In this document: positions 43,441 through 56,289 of the stretch, one piece after another
Layout: every line of letters starts with the position of its first letter
Numbering within the stretch: the stretch's first letter is position 1
Assembly: GCF_009789575.1 (NCBI RefSeq)
Contig: NZ_CP046908.1
Span: 372,001-436,000 of the forward strand
Direction of reading: 5' to 3'
DNA length: 64,000 bases
Source of the DNA: Stappia indica
GTDB lineage: Bacteria > Pseudomonadota > Alphaproteobacteria > Rhizobiales > Stappiaceae
Made by a program: the position numbers and the translations under genes
Notes under the pieces: generated by a model
Database searches by the model: none
Told to the model about the DNA's origin: nothing
Seen by the model: only the letters and a program-made list of their open reading frames with translations

Positions 43441-45401
43441 CAGTGAGCGCCCCCGACGGAGAACATGGACCAGGTGATCAGCGCGGCGACGCCGATCAGC
43501 ATGGCGAATGCGTAGTGATAGAGATATCCGGTCTGCAGGCGCACGGCCCAGGAGCTGACGTCCTGGACGCGGGCGGCGATGCCGTCCGGTCCGAGCCGGT
43601 CGATGGTCGCCCCGTCGCCCTTCTTCCAGAGCTGGCGGCCGAGCCACATGGCGGGCCGGACGAAGATCGCGTCATACAGCTCGTCGAAGTACCACTTGTT
43701 GAGCAGGAAGCGGTACAGGCCGTCGTGACGCTCCGCCAGGCGGCGCGGGATCTCCGGCGAGCGGATGTAGAACAGCCAGGCCATGGCGAGGCCGCCCAGC
43801 ATCATCACGAAGGGCGAGGCCTTCACCCACAGCGGCACCTCGTGGATGTCGTGCAGGATGTGGTTCTCCTCGGACGTGAACAGCGCGCCCTTCCAGAAGC
43901 CCTCGTAGCCCTCGCCCATGAACACGCCGGCAAAGACGAGACCTGCGAACAGCGCGCCGACCGCAAGGATCATCAAGGGCACGGTCATCACCAGCGGGCT
44001 CTCGTGCACATGCTTCATCACGTCCACGGAGGCACGCGGCTTGCCGTGGAAGGTCATGAAGGCAAGGCGCCAGGAGTAGAACGAGGTCAGGCCGGCAGCC
44101 GCCACGGTCAGCCAGAAGCCGTACATGGCGAAGGCGTTGTGGCCGACATAGGCCGCCTCGATCACGCCGTCCTTGGAGAAGAAGCCGGCGGTCAGCGGGA
44201 AGCCGGTCAGCGCCAGCGTGCCGATCACCATCATCCAGTAGGTCAGCGGGATGTGCTTCCGAAGACCGCCCATCTTGCGCATGTCCTGCTCGTTCGACAC
44301 GGCATGGATCACCGAGCCGGCGCCGAGGAACAGCAGCGCCTTGAAAAAGGCATGCGTGAACAGGTGGAAGATCGCGATCGAGTAGCCGCCGACGCCGAGC
44401 GCGACGAACATGTAGCCGAGCTGCGAGCAGGTCGAGTAGGCGATCACGCGCTTGATGTCGTTCTGGACGAGGCCGACGGTCGCGGCGAAGAAGGCCGTCG
44501 TCGCGCCGAAGAAGGTCACGACGGTGAGCGCGGTGTGCGACAGCTCGAAGACCGGCGACAGGCGCGCCACCATGAACACGCCCGCGGTCACCATGGTCGC
44601 GGCGTGGATCAGCGCGGAGACCGGCGTCGGGCCTTCCATCGCGTCCGGCAGCCAGGTGTGCAACAGGAACTGCGCCGACTTGCCCATGGCGCCCATGAAC
44701 AGCAGCAGGCAGGTCACGGTCAGCGCCGCGTCCTGGGTCAGCTGGTAGCCGAGGAAGTCGAGGACGACGCGCGGCTCGCCTTCCACGAAGGCCTGGGCAT
44801 TGGCGAAGATCGCGTCGTAGTCGGCCGAGCCGAACAGCACGAAGAGGCCGAAGATGCCGAGGATGAAGCCGAAGTCGCCGACGCGGTTGACCACGAAGGC
44901 CTTCATCGCCGCCGCGTTGGCCGAGGGCTTCTGGTACCAGAAGCCGATCAGCAGATACGAGGCGAGACCGACGCCCTCCCAGCCGAAGAACATCTGCAGC
45001 AGGTTGTCGGAGGTCACCAGCGTCAGCATGGCGAAGGTGAACAGCGACAGATAGGCGAAGAAGCGCGGCCGGTGCGGATCGTGGTGCATGTAGCCGATGG
45101 AGTAGACATGCACGAGCGCGGACACGGAGTTGACCACCACCAGCATGACGGCGGTCAGCGTGTCGACGCGGATGGTCCACTCGACATCGAACGTGCCGGA
45201 GGTGATCCAGCGCATCACCGGCTCCTTGACCACGGCGGTCTCGCCGTAGCCGATGGAGAAGAAGCCGATCCACGACAGGATGGCCGCCACGATCAGCAGG
45301 CCGGAGGTGACGTATTCGCTCGCCTTGGCGCCGATCACTCGGCCGAAGAGGCCGGCGATCAGGAAGCCGATCAGGGGCAGAAAGACGATAAGCTGGTACA
45401 T
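43440..45401 (-). CDS. nuoL: NADH-quinone oxidoreductase subunit L
   Basis: Distal antiporter-like subunit with the long lateral helix HL that braces the membrane arm. 653 aa with about 16 helices. The TM5 acidic motif is [20 protein letters not shown] and the TM7 lysine segment is [40 protein letters not shown] and the C-terminal lateral helix are present. It starts 7 bp after nuoK. Confidence 0.97.
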   Translation of the reverse strand: MYQLIVFLPLIGFLIAGLFGRVIGAKASEYVTSGLLIVAAILSWIGFFSIGYGETAVVKEPVMRWITSGTFDVEWTIRVDTLTAVMLVVVNSVSALVHVYSIGYMHHDPHRPRFFAYLSLFTFAMLTLVTSDNLLQMFFGWEGVGLASYLLIGFWYQKPSANAAAMKAFVVNRVGDFGFILGIFGLFVLFGSADYDAIFANAQAFVEGEPRVVLDFLGYQLTQDAALTVTCLLLFMGAMGKSAQFLLHTWLPDAMEGPTPVSALIHAATMVTAGVFMVARLSPVFELSHTALTVVTFFGATTAFFAATVGLVQNDIKRVIAYSTCSQLGYMFVALGVGGYSIAIFHLFTHAFFKALLFLGAGSVIHAVSNEQDMRKMGGLRKHIPLTYWMMVIGTLALTGFPLTAGFFSKDGVIEAAYVGHNAFAMYGFWLTVAAAGLTSFYSWRLAFMTFHGKPRASVDVMKHVHESPLVMTVPLMILAVGALFAGLVFAGVFMGEGYEGFWKGALFTSEENHILHDIHEVPLWVKASPFVMMLGGLAMAWLFYIRSPEIPRRLAERHDGLYRFLLNKWYFDELYDAIFVRPAMWLGRQLWKKGDGATIDRLGPDGIAARVQDVSSWAVRLQTGYLYHYAFAMLIGVAALITWSMFSVGGAH

Positions 45402-45408
45402 CCTGCCC

Positions 45409-45717
45409 TTACCCCTTCATCATGTTGACGTCTTCAACCGCGATCGAGCCGCGGTTGCGGTAGAACACCACCAGGATCGCAAGGCCGATGGCCGCCTCGG
45501 CGGCCGCCACGGTCAGCACCAGCAGCGCGAAGACCTGCCCGACCAGATCGCCCAGGAACGCCGAGAAGGCGACCAGGTTGATGTTGACGGAGAGCAGCAG
45601 GAGCTCCACCGACATCAGGATGACGATCACGTTCTTGCGGTTCAGGAAGATGCCGAAGATTCCGATGGTGAACAGAATCGCGGCGACCGCCAGATAGTGT
45701 GACAGACCGATTTCCAT
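45409..45717 (-). CDS. nuoK: NADH-quinone oxidoreductase subunit K
   Basis: Small three-helix membrane subunit of complex I. 102 aa, the standard length. The key glutamates of the E-channel lie in [20 protein letters not shown] and [20 protein letters not shown]. Confidence 0.97.
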   Translation of the reverse strand: MEIGLSHYLAVAAILFTIGIFGIFLNRKNVIVILMSVELLLLSVNINLVAFSAFLGDLVGQVFALLVLTVAAAEAAIGLAILVVFYRNRGSIAVEDVNMMKG

Positions 45718-45804
45718 GGGCGCCTCGTGATGCTCCCCCGAGTGAGACCTTTGGCAGTGCGCGGCCCGGGCAGGCGCGCACCTGGCATGTGAATGGCGGG
45801 ATCC

Positions 45805-46419
45805 TCAGATACCCTTGCCGGTTTCGACCTTGCGCACCTCGACCGACGCTTCGCGCGTGCGGCCGACCTGCTCAGAGATGTTCTGCCGCCGCACGCCTTC
45901 CTTGTGGCGCAGCGTCAGCACGATGGCGCCGATCATCGCCACCAGCAGGACGAGGCCGGCCGTCTGGAAGAACAGGATGTAGCGGGTGTAGACGAGCTCG
46001 CCGAGCGCGCGGGTGTTCGACATGTCCGCAGGCAGTGGCGCGGGCGCCGCCGTCGTTCCGGCAATCTCCGGCGATATCACCCAGGCGCCGAGCACGAACA
46101 GCAGCTCGACAAGGAGGATCATGCCGATCAGGCCGCCCACCGGCATGTACTGCAGGAAGCCCTGGCGCATCTCGACGAAGTCGACGTCGAGCATCATCAC
46201 CACGAACAGGAACAGCACCATCACCGCGCCGACATAGACGACGACGAGCAGCATCGCCAGGAACTCGGCCCCGAGCAGGATGAACAGGCCCGCAGCGTTG
46301 AAGAAGGCGAGAATCAGGAACAGGACGGAGTGCACCGGATTGCGGGACGCGATGACCATGAAGGCCGACGCAACCGCAACAGCGGCGAAGAGATAGAAGA
46401 AGATGGCTTGCAGGACCAT
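45805..46419 (-). CDS. nuoJ: NADH-quinone oxidoreductase subunit J
   Basis: Five-helix membrane subunit at the quinone end of the membrane arm. 204 aa. FLILAFFNAAGLFILLGAEF and the TM3 pi-bulge region VVYVGAVMVLFLFVVMMLDV with the conserved tyrosine are clear. An extended cytoplasmic tail (RRQNISEQVGRTREASVEVR) ends the chain. The nuoJ-nuoK gap is 87 bp. Confidence 0.96.
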   Translation of the reverse strand: MVLQAIFFYLFAAVAVASAFMVIASRNPVHSVLFLILAFFNAAGLFILLGAEFLAMLLVVVYVGAVMVLFLFVVMMLDVDFVEMRQGFLQYMPVGGLIGMILLVELLFVLGAWVISPEIAGTTAAPAPLPADMSNTRALGELVYTRYILFFQTAGLVLLVAMIGAIVLTLRHKEGVRRQNISEQVGRTREASVEVRKVETGKGI

Positions 46420-46547
46420 GTCGCGGTGTGCCCCCGTCGTCCCCGTTTAAGTCGCAGCCGCGTCGCGGCTCCAGATGAATTGGGCGCTTCCGGCGCGCAG
46501 CGGCCTCGTCTTAGACCACGGGCCGCGCGCCGTCCACTCCCGCCGCC

Positions 46548-47036
46548 TCAGCGATACGGCGCGTCCATGGCGATGTTGCTGGCGATCTCCCGCTCCCAAC
46601 GGTCGCCGTTCGCCAGCAGCTTGTCCTTGTCGTAGTACAGCTCCTCGCGCGTCTCGGTGGCGAACTCGAAGTTCGGCCCCTCGACGATCGCGTCCACCGG
46701 GCACGCCTCTTGGCAGAAGCCGCAGTAGATGCACTTGACCATGTCGATGTCGTAACGGGTCGTGCGCCGCGTGCCGTCGTTGCGGCGCGGGCCGGCCTCG
46801 ATGGTGATCGCCTGCGCCGGGCAGATCGCCTCGCACAGCTTGCAGGCGATGCAGCGCTCCTCGCCGTTCGGATAACGGCGCAGCGCATGCTCGCCGCGGA
46901 AGCGCGGGCTCACCGGCCCCTTCTCGAAGGGGTAGTTGATCGTCGGCTTCGGCTTGAAGAAGTAGCGCATCGCCAGGAAGAAGGCGGAGACGAACTCCTT
47001 CAGCAGAAGCGATTTTGCCGCCTGTTGCAGTGCCAT
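46548..47036 (-). CDS. nuoI: NADH-quinone oxidoreductase subunit I
   Basis: Ferredoxin-type subunit carrying clusters N6a and N6b in the connecting arm. 162 aa from the ATG at 47036 ([20 protein letters not shown]). The two [4Fe-4S] motifs are [12 protein letters not shown] (C62, 65, 68, 72) and [12 protein letters not shown] (C102, 105, 108, 112). The frame continues upstream to 47114 without similarity. Confidence 0.96.
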   Translation of the reverse strand: MALQQAAKSLLLKEFVSAFFLAMRYFFKPKPTINYPFEKGPVSPRFRGEHALRRYPNGEERCIACKLCEAICPAQAITIEAGPRRNDGTRRTTRYDIDMVKCIYCGFCQEACPVDAIVEGPNFEFATETREELYYDKDKLLANGDRWEREIASNIAMDAPYR

Positions 47037-47180
47037 GGCGTCTAGCCCCGTGGTTACGTTTTCCTCTGGCCCGCCCGCCGGTCCCGCAAGCCCCGACAAG
47101 GGCGCGAACCGCAAGCGGCCAAATCCTCGATTGCGCCGGCATGCCGCCCATCGGCCGCCGGCTGCGAAGTCCCCGCCCGC

Positions 47181-47417
47181 CTATCCGGCAAGCGCGCTGC
47201 CGGCCAGGTACCCGACCACCGGAAACCCGACCAGCGAGAAGGCCATCACCAGGATCTGGATCTGGCCCATGTATCGCCCGAGCAGGCTTTCCCGCCCGCT
47301 CTGCTGCTTCTGCCGTTCCGCCGCCGCCCGCAGGACGCCGACGACGATCTTGTAGTCGATCCAGCCCACATAGAGGCCGATGGCGGCGCCGATCAGTCCT
47401 GCAATCGAGACCGACAT
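47181..47417 (-). CDS. Small two-helix membrane protein inserted between nuoH and nuoI
   Basis: 78 aa (MSVSIAGLIGAAIGLYVGWI at the N-terminus). Two hydrophobic segments, about 4-22 and 55-76 (QIQILVMAFSLVGFPVVGYL), flank a basic loop (RAAAERQKQQSGRESLLGRY). It starts 14 bp after the nuoH stop and lies in the operon in the same direction, so it is surely cotranscribed. It is not one of the 14 core subunits and I do not recognise a named family. A supernumerary or assembly role in complex I is inferred from location only. Confidence 0.75.
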   Translation of the reverse strand: MSVSIAGLIGAAIGLYVGWIDYKIVVGVLRAAAERQKQQSGRESLLGRYMGQIQILVMAFSLVGFPVVGYLAGSALAG

Positions 47418-47430
47418 GCCGCCCTCTCCC

Positions 47431-48492
47431 TTACGTGCCCGTCGGGGCCCAGCCCATCGCCATCAGCACCGCCGCGACGATGAACACCATGGCCAGCGAC
47501 AGCGGCAGGAACACCTTCCAGCCGAGGCGCATCAGCTGGTCGTAGCGGTAGCGCGGGACCATCGCCTTGACCATGGCGAACATGAAGAACACCAGCAGCG
47601 ACTTCAGCAGGAACCAGACGAAGCCCGGCACCCAGGTGAAGGGGGCGAAGTCCAGCGGCGGCAGCCAGCCACCCATGAAGAGGATGGTCGTCAGCGCGCA
47701 CATCAGCGCGATCGACACATACTCGCCGAGCATGAACATCATGTAGGGCGTGGAGCCGTATTCGACCATGAAACCGGCGACCAGCTCGGACTCGGCCTCG
47801 GCCAGGTCGAACGGCGGACGGTTGGTCTCCGCCAGCGCCGAGATGAAGAAGATCACGAACATCGGGAACAGCGGCAGCCAGTACCAGTTCAGGAAGGCCA
47901 GCCACGGCACCCCGAGCGCGCTGGCAAGGCCGGTTTCCTGCGCCCGGACAATGTCCGTCAGGTTCAGCGAGCCGACGCACAGCAGCACCGTCACGATGAC
48001 GAAGCCGATGGACACCTCGTAGGAGACCATCTGCGCCGCCGAGCGCAGCGCCGACAGGAACGGGTACTTCGAGTTCGAGGCCCAACCGCCGATGATGATG
48101 CCGTAGACGCCGAGCGAGGAGATCGCCAGGATGAACAGGATGCCGACATTGATGTCGGCGATCACCCACCCATCGGCGACCGGAACCACCGCCCAGGCGG
48201 TCAGCGCCAGCGTCACGGTGACCAGCGGCGCCAGCAGGAACAGGCCCTTGTTGGCGCCGGCCGGGATCACCGGCTCCTTCAGCACGAATTTCAGAAGGTC
48301 GGCAAACGACTGCAACAGGCCCCAGGGCCCGACGACGTTCGGGCCGCGACGGATCTGCACCGCCGCCCAGACCTTGCGGTCCGCGTACAGGATGTAAGCC
48401 ACGATCAGCAGCAGTGCGACCAGCAGCAGCACGCTCTGTGCCACCATGATGATCAGCGGGAAGAGGTAATCCGCCCAGAAGTCCGCCATCAT
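47431..48492 (-). CDS. nuoH: NADH-quinone oxidoreductase subunit H
   Basis: Eight-helix membrane subunit that forms the quinone chamber entrance. 353 aa. It has the conserved loop [20 protein letters not shown] near 40, [20 protein letters not shown] with the essential glutamates near 215, and a C-terminal [20 protein letters not shown]. 10 bp separate it from nuoG. Confidence 0.97.
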   Translation of the reverse strand: MMADFWADYLFPLIIMVAQSVLLLVALLLIVAYILYADRKVWAAVQIRRGPNVVGPWGLLQSFADLLKFVLKEPVIPAGANKGLFLLAPLVTVTLALTAWAVVPVADGWVIADINVGILFILAISSLGVYGIIIGGWASNSKYPFLSALRSAAQMVSYEVSIGFVIVTVLLCVGSLNLTDIVRAQETGLASALGVPWLAFLNWYWLPLFPMFVIFFISALAETNRPPFDLAEAESELVAGFMVEYGSTPYMMFMLGEYVSIALMCALTTILFMGGWLPPLDFAPFTWVPGFVWFLLKSLLVFFMFAMVKAMVPRYRYDQLMRLGWKVFLPLSLAMVFIVAAVLMAMGWAPTGT

Positions 48493-48501
48493 TGCCCCCG
48501 T

Positions 48502-50601
48502 TTACTCCGCGGCCTCTGCCGCGCGTGCCTTGGCGAGGGCCGAACATTCGGCCATCGTCGCGGAGGCCCGCGCGATCGGATTGGTCAGGTAGAAGTCGGT
48601 GATCGCCGGCTGGAACGCCTCGCCGGCCATCTTGCCGCCGAGGTCCGCCGCCTTCGCGGCGCCTGCGCCGCCGTCGTTCTCGATGGCGTCGATGCCGGCC
48701 ATCAGCGGATGCGCCGCATAGAGCGCCTTGCGCAGGTCCTGCAGCGAATCGAACGGCAGCGCCGCCCCCAGCTGCGCGGACAGCGCCCGCAGGATCGCCC
48801 AGTCCTCGCGGGCCTCGCCCGGAGGGAAGGCCGCACGGTCGCCGAGCTGCACGCGGCCCTCGGTGTTGACCCAGGTGCCCGACTTCTCGGTATAGGCCGC
48901 ACCCGGCAGGATCACGTCGGCGCGGTGCGCGCCGCGGTCGCCATGGGTGCCGACATAGACCACGAAGGCCGAGCCGAACGCGTGCATGTCCATCTCGTCG
49001 GCGCCGAGCAGGAACACGACATCCATCGCGCCCTCGCCTGCCGCCTGCTGGATCCCGGCCGTGCCCTTGCCGCCCTCGCCCGGCACGAAGCCGATGTCGA
49101 GGCCGCCGACGCGCGAGGCCGCGGTGTGCAGCACCGAGAAGCCGTTCCAGTCGGCACCGACCGCACCGACCGAACGGGCGAGCGCAGCCGCAGCCGACAG
49201 GACCGCCGCGCCGTCAGTGCGCGACAGCGCGCCCTGGCCGACGATGATCAGCGGACGCTCGGCGTTCTTGAGAACATCGGCAAAGCCGTGCTTGCCGGCC
49301 GCAAGATCGGCCAGCGTCTCGGCGCCGGCGCCCAGATACGTCGCCGGATAGGTCAGGTCGGCCTGCTGGCCGATGACGCCCACGGGCAGCGGGCCCATGC
49401 GCATGCGCTTGCGGATGCGCGCATTCAGCACCGGTGCCTCGAGCCGCGGGTTGGAGCCGATGATCAGCACCGCATCCGCGTTCTCGATCCCCTCGATGGT
49501 CGCGTTGAACAGGTAGGAGGACCGGCCGAGCGCCGGGTCCAGCGCTGCCCCGTCCTGGCGGCAGTCGATGTTCGCCGAACCGAGCGCCGTCATCAGGCTC
49601 TTCAGCGCGAACATCTCCTCGACGCTCGCCAGATCGCCGGCAATGGCCGCCAGCTTCTCCGGGCTCGACGCCTTCACCTTGGAGGCGATGGCGGCGAACG
49701 CCTCGCCCCAGCTGGCCGGGCGCAGCTTGCCGTCGACGCGCACATAGGGGCGGTCGAGGCGCTGGGTCTTCAGGCCGTCCCAGATGTAGCGGGTCTTGTC
49801 GGAGATCCACTCCTCGTTGACCGCCTCGTTGAGACGCGGCAGCACGCGCATGACCTCGCGGCCGCGGGTGTCGACGCGGATCGCCGAGCCGACCGCATCC
49901 ATCACGTCGACGGTCTCGGTCTTCTTCAGCTCCCACGGACGGGCCTGGAAGGCATAGGGCTTGTGGGTCAGCGCACCGACCGGGCACAGGTCGACGACGT
50001 TGCCCTGCATCTCGGAGGAGAGCGCGTTCTCCAGGTAGGAGGTGATCTCGGCATCCTCGCCGCGGCCGATCAGGCCGAGGTCGGCGACGCCGCAGACTTC
50101 CGTGGTAAAGCGGACGCAGCGCGTGCAGTGGATGCAGCGCGTCATGATCGTCTTCACCAGCGGGCCGATATACTTGTCCTCGACGGCGCGCTTGTTCTCC
50201 GCATAGCGGGACGCGTCGACGCCATAGGCCATGGCCTGGTCCTGCAGGTCGCACTCGCCGCCCTGGTCGCAGATCGGGCAGTCGAGCGGATGGTTGATCA
50301 GCAGGAACTCCATCACGCCCTCGCGGGCCTTCTTGACCATCGGGGTCTTGGTGAAGACCTCCGGCGCCTCGCCGTTCGGGCCCGGGCGCAGGTCGCGCAC
50401 GTTCATGGCGCAGGACGCGACCGGCTTCGGCGGTCCGCCCTTCACCTCGACCAGACACATGCGGCAGTTGCCGGCGATCGACAGCCGGTCGTGGAAACAG
50501 AAGCGCGGCACCTCGGCACCCGCCGCCTCGCAAGCCTGCAGCAGCGTGTAGTCCTGCGGAACCTCGATCTCCTTGCCGTCGACAAAGATCGTCTTGTTCA
50601 T
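48502..50601 (-). CDS. nuoG: NADH-quinone oxidoreductase subunit G
   Basis: Largest peripheral-arm subunit, related to molybdopterin oxidoreductases but without the cofactor. 699 aa. The N-terminal [2Fe-2S] domain includes [19 protein letters not shown]. The His/Cys N5 site and N4 ligands lie in [20 protein letters not shown] and [21 protein letters not shown] degenerate molybdopterin-like domain follows from about residue 215. Confidence 0.97.
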   Translation of the reverse strand: MNKTIFVDGKEIEVPQDYTLLQACEAAGAEVPRFCFHDRLSIAGNCRMCLVEVKGGPPKPVASCAMNVRDLRPGPNGEAPEVFTKTPMVKKAREGVMEFLLINHPLDCPICDQGGECDLQDQAMAYGVDASRYAENKRAVEDKYIGPLVKTIMTRCIHCTRCVRFTTEVCGVADLGLIGRGEDAEITSYLENALSSEMQGNVVDLCPVGALTHKPYAFQARPWELKKTETVDVMDAVGSAIRVDTRGREVMRVLPRLNEAVNEEWISDKTRYIWDGLKTQRLDRPYVRVDGKLRPASWGEAFAAIASKVKASSPEKLAAIAGDLASVEEMFALKSLMTALGSANIDCRQDGAALDPALGRSSYLFNATIEGIENADAVLIIGSNPRLEAPVLNARIRKRMRMGPLPVGVIGQQADLTYPATYLGAGAETLADLAAGKHGFADVLKNAERPLIIVGQGALSRTDGAAVLSAAAALARSVGAVGADWNGFSVLHTAASRVGGLDIGFVPGEGGKGTAGIQQAAGEGAMDVVFLLGADEMDMHAFGSAFVVYVGTHGDRGAHRADVILPGAAYTEKSGTWVNTEGRVQLGDRAAFPPGEAREDWAILRALSAQLGAALPFDSLQDLRKALYAAHPLMAGIDAIENDGGAGAAKAADLGGKMAGEAFQPAITDFYLTNPIARASATMAECSALAKARAAEAAE

Positions 50602-50688
50602 GCCTTGCTGCCCTCGCGGCTTGCCCGCAGCGCCCTTTTCGCGCGCGAACGTGTCGTCCTGTTTCCTGCGACCATCTCTGCGGCCGCC

Positions 50689-51993
<1,305 letters not shown>

Positions 51994-52008
51994 CGCGATC
52001 CCCTTCCC

Positions 52009-53256
52009 TTAGGACTTGCTCGTGGGCACGTCGCCACCGTCGACGCGCCTGGAGAAATCGGTTTCGCCACCGGACGCCAGCACCTTGGCCTGCGCGATCC
52101 AGTCTTCGCGATCGATACGCCCCTTGAACTTCAGCCGTGTGTCGACCCAGGCCTTGTTCTCCTCGTTCCAGGAGGCGATCTGGTCGAAATGGTAGACGCC
52201 GAGTTCGTTGAGGATGCCCTCGATCTTCGGGCCGACGCCCTTGATCCGCTTGAGGTCGTCGGCCTTGCCGCCGCGCGCGCCCTTCAGCAGCTCCGGCTCC
52301 GTCTCGCCGGCAACGCCGCCGGCCAGGTCCAGGCTGGTCTGCGGGCTCTCGTGGCTCTTGACCGCCGCGACCGGCTTGCCGGCCTCCGACGGCTTCGGGC
52401 CGGCATCGCTCGCCGCCGGAGCGTCCGGAACCTTCGTCTTCGTCTCGGGCTTCGCCTCGGCCTTGGCAAGATCCGCCGGCTTGCCGGCCCGCGGGGCCGG
52501 TGCCTTCGTGGTCGTGCCGGTCGCCTCGGCGGCGCCCGGAATGCCGTTATAGTCGTTGCCGCCGCCATTGATCGAGGCGCCGGCAAAAGCGTGCGAGGCC
52601 ACTTCCGCGCCCTTGACCACATGCGGAAGCGGATCGCCGCCGCGGGTCTTGTCGGACAGGCCGGTCAGCGTGGTCGGACCGCCTTCCGGAGCGCCGAAGC
52701 GACGGCCGTTCTGCGGGCCCGGCGTCACTTCGCGCCCGGCGGAAATGTCGTCGATGAGCTTTTCCAGGCTCTCCGGCGTCAGATCCTCGTAGGTGTCCTT
52801 GAAGATCTGCACCATCGGCGCATTGACGCAGGCGCCGAGGCACTCGACCTCTTCCCAAGAAAAGTCGCCATCGGCCGACAGCTCGTGCGCATGGGCCGCG
52901 ATCTTCGACTTGCAGACGCGGACGAGATCTTCCGCGCCGCGCAGCTGGCACGGCGTGGTGCCGCAGACCTGGATATGCGCCTTCTTGCCGACCGGGGCCA
53001 GCTGGAACATGGTGTAGAAGGTCGCGACCTCGAGCACGCGGATATCCGGCATGCCGAGCATTTCGGCGACATAGCGGATCGCCGGCTCGGGCAGCCAGCC
53101 CTCGTGCTGTTCCTGCGCCCGCCACAGCAGCGGGATCACGGCGGAGGCCTGCCGGCCGTCCGGATAGCGCGCGATGATTTTCCTGGCCCATTCCAGATTG
53201 GCCGCCGTGAAGGCGAAGCTCTCGGGCTGCTCAGGGTGAAGGCGACGAACGGCCAT
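52009..53256 (-). CDS. nuoE: NADH-quinone oxidoreductase subunit E with C-terminal HhH extension
   Basis: Peripheral-arm subunit carrying [2Fe-2S] cluster N1a. 415 aa, about twice the usual length. Residues 1-165 are the thioredoxin-like NuoE domain with ligands C98, C103 (VCGTTPCQL), C139 and C143 ([10 protein letters not shown]). About 170-350 is a low-complexity Pro/Ala/Lys/Gly linker. Residues about 350-400 form a helix-hairpin-helix-type module ([20 protein letters not shown], then [20 protein letters not shown]). The ATG at 53256 overlaps the nuoD stop as TAATG. Longer NuoE proteins of this kind are found in Rhizobiales. The role of the extension is unknown. Confidence 0.93.
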   Translation of the reverse strand: MAVRRLHPEQPESFAFTAANLEWARKIIARYPDGRQASAVIPLLWRAQEQHEGWLPEPAIRYVAEMLGMPDIRVLEVATFYTMFQLAPVGKKAHIQVCGTTPCQLRGAEDLVRVCKSKIAAHAHELSADGDFSWEEVECLGACVNAPMVQIFKDTYEDLTPESLEKLIDDISAGREVTPGPQNGRRFGAPEGGPTTLTGLSDKTRGGDPLPHVVKGAEVASHAFAGASINGGGNDYNGIPGAAEATGTTTKAPAPRAGKPADLAKAEAKPETKTKVPDAPAASDAGPKPSEAGKPVAAVKSHESPQTSLDLAGGVAGETEPELLKGARGGKADDLKRIKGVGPKIEGILNELGVYHFDQIASWNEENKAWVDTRLKFKGRIDREDWIAQAKVLASGGETDFSRRVDGGDVPTSKS

Positions 53257-54440
53257 TACCGGTCCACCTCTCCGAACACGATATCGAGGGAGCCGAGCAC
53301 CGCCGACACGTCGGCCAGCTGATGTCCACGGCACATGAAATCCATCGCCTGCAGGTGGGCAAAGCCGGGGGCCTTGATCTTGCAGCGATAGGGCTTGTTG
53401 CTGCCGTCGGCGACGAGATAGACGCCGAACTCGCCCTTCGGCGCCTCGACGGCCGCATAGACCTCGCCTTCCGGCACGCGGTAACCTTCGGTGTAGAGCT
53501 TGAAGTGGTGGATGAGCGCTTCCATCGAGCGCTTCATCTCGCCGCGCTTCGGCGGAACCACCTTGCCGTCCAGCGACGAGACCGGCCCCTTCTCCACCGT
53601 CAGCTTCTCCAGGCACTGCTTCATCAGCCGCACGGACTGGCGCATCTCCTCCATGCGGATGAGATAGCGGTCGTAGCAGTCGCCGTTCTTGCCGATCGGG
53701 ATGTCGAAATCGAGTTCGGCATAGCACTCATAGGGCTGCGACTTGCGCAGGTCCCAGGCCGCGCCCGAACCGCGCACCATGACGCCGGAAAAGCCCCGCG
53801 CCCATGCGTCCTCCAGCGACACCACGCCGATATCGACGTTGCGCTGCTTGAAGATGCGGTTGTCGGTCAACAGGCCCTCGATGTCGTCCAGCGTCTGCAG
53901 GAACGGATCGCAGAAGTCCCAGATGTCGTCGAGCAGCTCCTTCGGCAGGTCCTGGTGCACGCCGCCCGGCCGCACATAGGCGGCATGCATGCGCGCGCCG
54001 CAGGCCCGCTCGTAGAAGACCATCAGCTCTTCGCGCGGCTCGAAGCCCCACAGCGGCGGGGTCAGCGCGCCGACGTCCATCGCCTGCGTCGTCACGTTCA
54101 GCAGGTGCGACAGGATCCGGCCGATCTCCGAGTAGAGCACGCGGATCAGCTGGCCGCGCTTGGGCACGGTGATGCCGAGCATCTTCTCGACCGCCAGCGC
54201 GAAGGCATGCTCCTGGTTCATCGGCGCGACATAGTCGAGCCGGTCGAAATAGGGCACCGCCTGCAGGTAGGTCTTGTGCTCGATCAGCTTTTCGGTGCCG
54301 CGATGCAGCAGGCCGATATGCGGATCGACACGCGTCACCACCTCGCCGTCCAGCTCCAGCACCAGGCGCAGCACGCCGTGCGCCGCCGGATGCTGCGGGC
54401 CGAAATTGATGTTGAAGTTGCGGACCTGAGCCTCTGCCAT
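53256..54440 (-). CDS. nuoD: NADH-quinone oxidoreductase subunit D
   Basis: 49-kDa subunit that, with NuoB, builds the quinone-reduction site. 394 aa from the ATG at 54440 ([20 protein letters not shown]). The quinone-contacting loop [20 protein letters not shown] near 10-28 and [20 protein letters not shown] are diagnostic. The C-terminal motif [12 protein letters not shown] ends the protein. Separate from nuoC, unlike the fused form in some gammaproteobacteria. Confidence 0.97.
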   Translation of the reverse strand: MAEAQVRNFNINFGPQHPAAHGVLRLVLELDGEVVTRVDPHIGLLHRGTEKLIEHKTYLQAVPYFDRLDYVAPMNQEHAFALAVEKMLGITVPKRGQLIRVLYSEIGRILSHLLNVTTQAMDVGALTPPLWGFEPREELMVFYERACGARMHAAYVRPGGVHQDLPKELLDDIWDFCDPFLQTLDDIEGLLTDNRIFKQRNVDIGVVSLEDAWARGFSGVMVRGSGAAWDLRKSQPYECYAELDFDIPIGKNGDCYDRYLIRMEEMRQSVRLMKQCLEKLTVEKGPVSSLDGKVVPPKRGEMKRSMEALIHHFKLYTEGYRVPEGEVYAAVEAPKGEFGVYLVADGSNKPYRCKIKAPGFAHLQAMDFMCRGHQLADVSAVLGSLDIVFGEVDR

Positions 54441-54448
54441 CGGCTGCC

Positions 54449-55054
54449 TCAATTGGTCTTGGCTTTTTCGTCGCCGGGCAGGATGTATTCCGCACCCTCC
54501 CAAGGCGACATGAAGTCGAAGTCACGGAATTCCTGGTTGAGCCGGACCGGCTCGTAGACCACCCGCTTCTTCTCGTCGTCGTAGCGAACCTCGACATAGC
54601 CCGTCAGCGGGAAATCCTTGCGCAGCGGATAGCCGTCGAAGCCGTAGTCGGTCAGGATCCGGCGCAGGTCCGGATGACCGGAGAACAGCACGCCGTACAT
54701 GTCGTAGGTCTCGCGCTCGAACCACTCCGCACCGGCGAACACGTCGATGATGGAGGGAACCGGCGTCTCCTCGTCGGTCGCCACCTTCACGCGGATGCGC
54801 AGGTTCTGCTTCGGCGACAGGAAGTGGTAGACCACGTCGAAGCGATTGTCCCGCTGCGGCCAGTCGACGCCGCACAGGTCCGTCAGGTTGACGAACTGGC
54901 AGCTGGAGTCGTCGCGCAGGAACCGCACCACCTGGACGATCTCGGAAGACCGTACCAGCAGCGTCAGCTCCCCGTACGCGACGTTGTAGCCGTCGAGGGC
55001 ATCGCCCAGATGCGCCTGAATGTGTTCGCCAAGCTCGGCGAGCGTCTCGTCCAT
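54449..55054 (-). CDS. nuoC: NADH-quinone oxidoreductase subunit C
   Basis: 30-kDa peripheral-arm subunit. 201 aa from the ATG at 55054. The signature [20 protein letters not shown] and [20 protein letters not shown] near 120-150 is exact. The frame extends upstream to 55294 as a shadow of nuoB. Confidence 0.97.
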   Translation of the reverse strand: MDETLAELGEHIQAHLGDALDGYNVAYGELTLLVRSSEIVQVVRFLRDDSSCQFVNLTDLCGVDWPQRDNRFDVVYHFLSPKQNLRIRVKVATDEETPVPSIIDVFAGAEWFERETYDMYGVLFSGHPDLRRILTDYGFDGYPLRKDFPLTGYVEVRYDDEKKRVVYEPVRLNQEFRDFDFMSPWEGAEYILPGDEKAKTN

Positions 55055-55119
55055 GATCCTGACCCGTCTAGTCGCTTGCGGGAGGCGTGCCGGCCGGGCC
55101 GGCACTCCGCGGGCGGCGT

Positions 55120-55698
55120 TCAGCGTTCGATCGTTCCGGTGCGGCGGATCTTCTTCTGAAGCAGAAGAACGCCGTAGAGCAGCGCCTCGGCCGTCGGGGG
55201 ACAGCCGGGAACGTAAATATCGACCGGGACGACCCGGTCGCAGCCGCGCACCACCGAATAGGAGTAGTGGTAGTAGCCGCCGCCATTGGCACACGAGCCC
55301 ATGGAGATGACGTAGCGCGGCTCCGGCATCTGGTCGTAGACCTTGCGCAGGGCCGGAGCCATCTTGTTGGTCAGCGTGCCGGCGACGATCATCACGTCCG
55401 ACTGGCGCGGTGAGGCGCGCGGCGCGAAGCCGAAGCGCTCGGCGTCATAGCGCGGCATCGACATCTGCATCATCTCGACCGCGCAACAGGCGAGGCCGAA
55501 GGTCATCCACATGAGCGAGCCGGTGCGCGCCCACTGGATCAGATTGTCGGTCGCGGTGACGACGAAGCCCTTGTCGGCCAGTTCGTCGTTGATGTCCATG
55601 AAGAACGGATCGTTGGCCCCGACAGGCTTGCCGGTGGCCGGATCCAGGATGCCCTTCGGAGCCTGGGCGATGAGCGGCTGCTGCGACGTCAGTCCCAT
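55120..55698 (-). CDS. nuoB: NADH-quinone oxidoreductase subunit B
   Basis: Carries cluster N2, the last in the electron path to quinone. 192 aa from the ATG at 55698; an ATG at 55719 would add seven residues inside nuoA. Ligands: the tandem Cys in [20 protein letters not shown], then [20 protein letters not shown] and [16 protein letters not shown]. The start overlaps the nuoA stop by about 10 bp. Confidence 0.96.
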   Translation of the reverse strand: MGLTSQQPLIAQAPKGILDPATGKPVGANDPFFMDINDELADKGFVVTATDNLIQWARTGSLMWMTFGLACCAVEMMQMSMPRYDAERFGFAPRASPRQSDVMIVAGTLTNKMAPALRKVYDQMPEPRYVISMGSCANGGGYYHYSYSVVRGCDRVVPVDIYVPGCPPTAEALLYGVLLLQKKIRRTGTIER

Positions 55699-56054
55699 TC
55701 CAGGGCCCCCTTCTTCCATTCGTAGATGAAGCCGACGGTCAGCACGCCGAGGAAGGCCATCATCGACCAGAATCCGTACCAGCCGAGGTCACCGAACGCG
55801 ATCGCCCAGGGGAACAGGAATGCCACTTCGAGATCGAAGATGATGAACAGCAGCGCGACCAGATAGAAGCGGATGTCGAACTTCATGCGCGCATCGTCGA
55901 AGGCGTTGAAGCCGCACTCGTAGGCCGACAGCTTTTCCGAATCGGGATTCTTGTAGGCGAGCAGGAACGGCGAAACCAAAAGCGCGAGGCCGATGACGAG
56001 CGATACCCCGATGAAGACGAGGATCGGAACGTAATCTCTCAGGAGCTCTTCCAT
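55689..56054 (-). CDS. nuoA: NADH-quinone oxidoreductase subunit A
   Basis: Three-helix membrane subunit. 121 aa. The loop with the conserved cysteine, [20 protein letters not shown], and [20 protein letters not shown] are diagnostic. First gene of the nuoABCDEFGH-orf-IJKLMN run. Confidence 0.97.
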   Translation of the reverse strand: MEELLRDYVPILVFIGVSLVIGLALLVSPFLLAYKNPDSEKLSAYECGFNAFDDARMKFDIRFYLVALLFIIFDLEVAFLFPWAIAFGDLGWYGFWSMMAFLGVLTVGFIYEWKKGALEWD

Positions 56055-56205
56055 GTCCTAATGTCCTTCCGCCGGGCCATTTTCGCTGCCGGAACCCTGT
56101 GTTCCATGCAACGTGTCCGGCCGCGCGACGCGCAGCCGGTCCCTCTATCCCGGCGATTGCGGCGGATGCGCGTGGAGGCACGCTCCCGCCAGTGCCCATG
56201 GGGCA

Positions 56206-56234
56206 CGCTTAGCCCACGCACAAACGCAACGCAA
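56206..56234 (-). promoter_or_regulatory. Candidate promoter of the nuo operon
   Basis: Minus strand: -35 TTGCGT (56229-56234), 17-nt spacer, -10 TAAGCG (56206-56211), about 150 bp upstream of nuoA. A palindrome GTGCC-CATGG-GGCAC (56192-56206) overlaps its downstream edge and could be an operator. Confidence 0.4.
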
Positions 56235-56289
56235 GTCCGACGACGGTGTAATTGAAAGCGGTTTTTTGCAGGCGCGAAGGACCCCTGCG

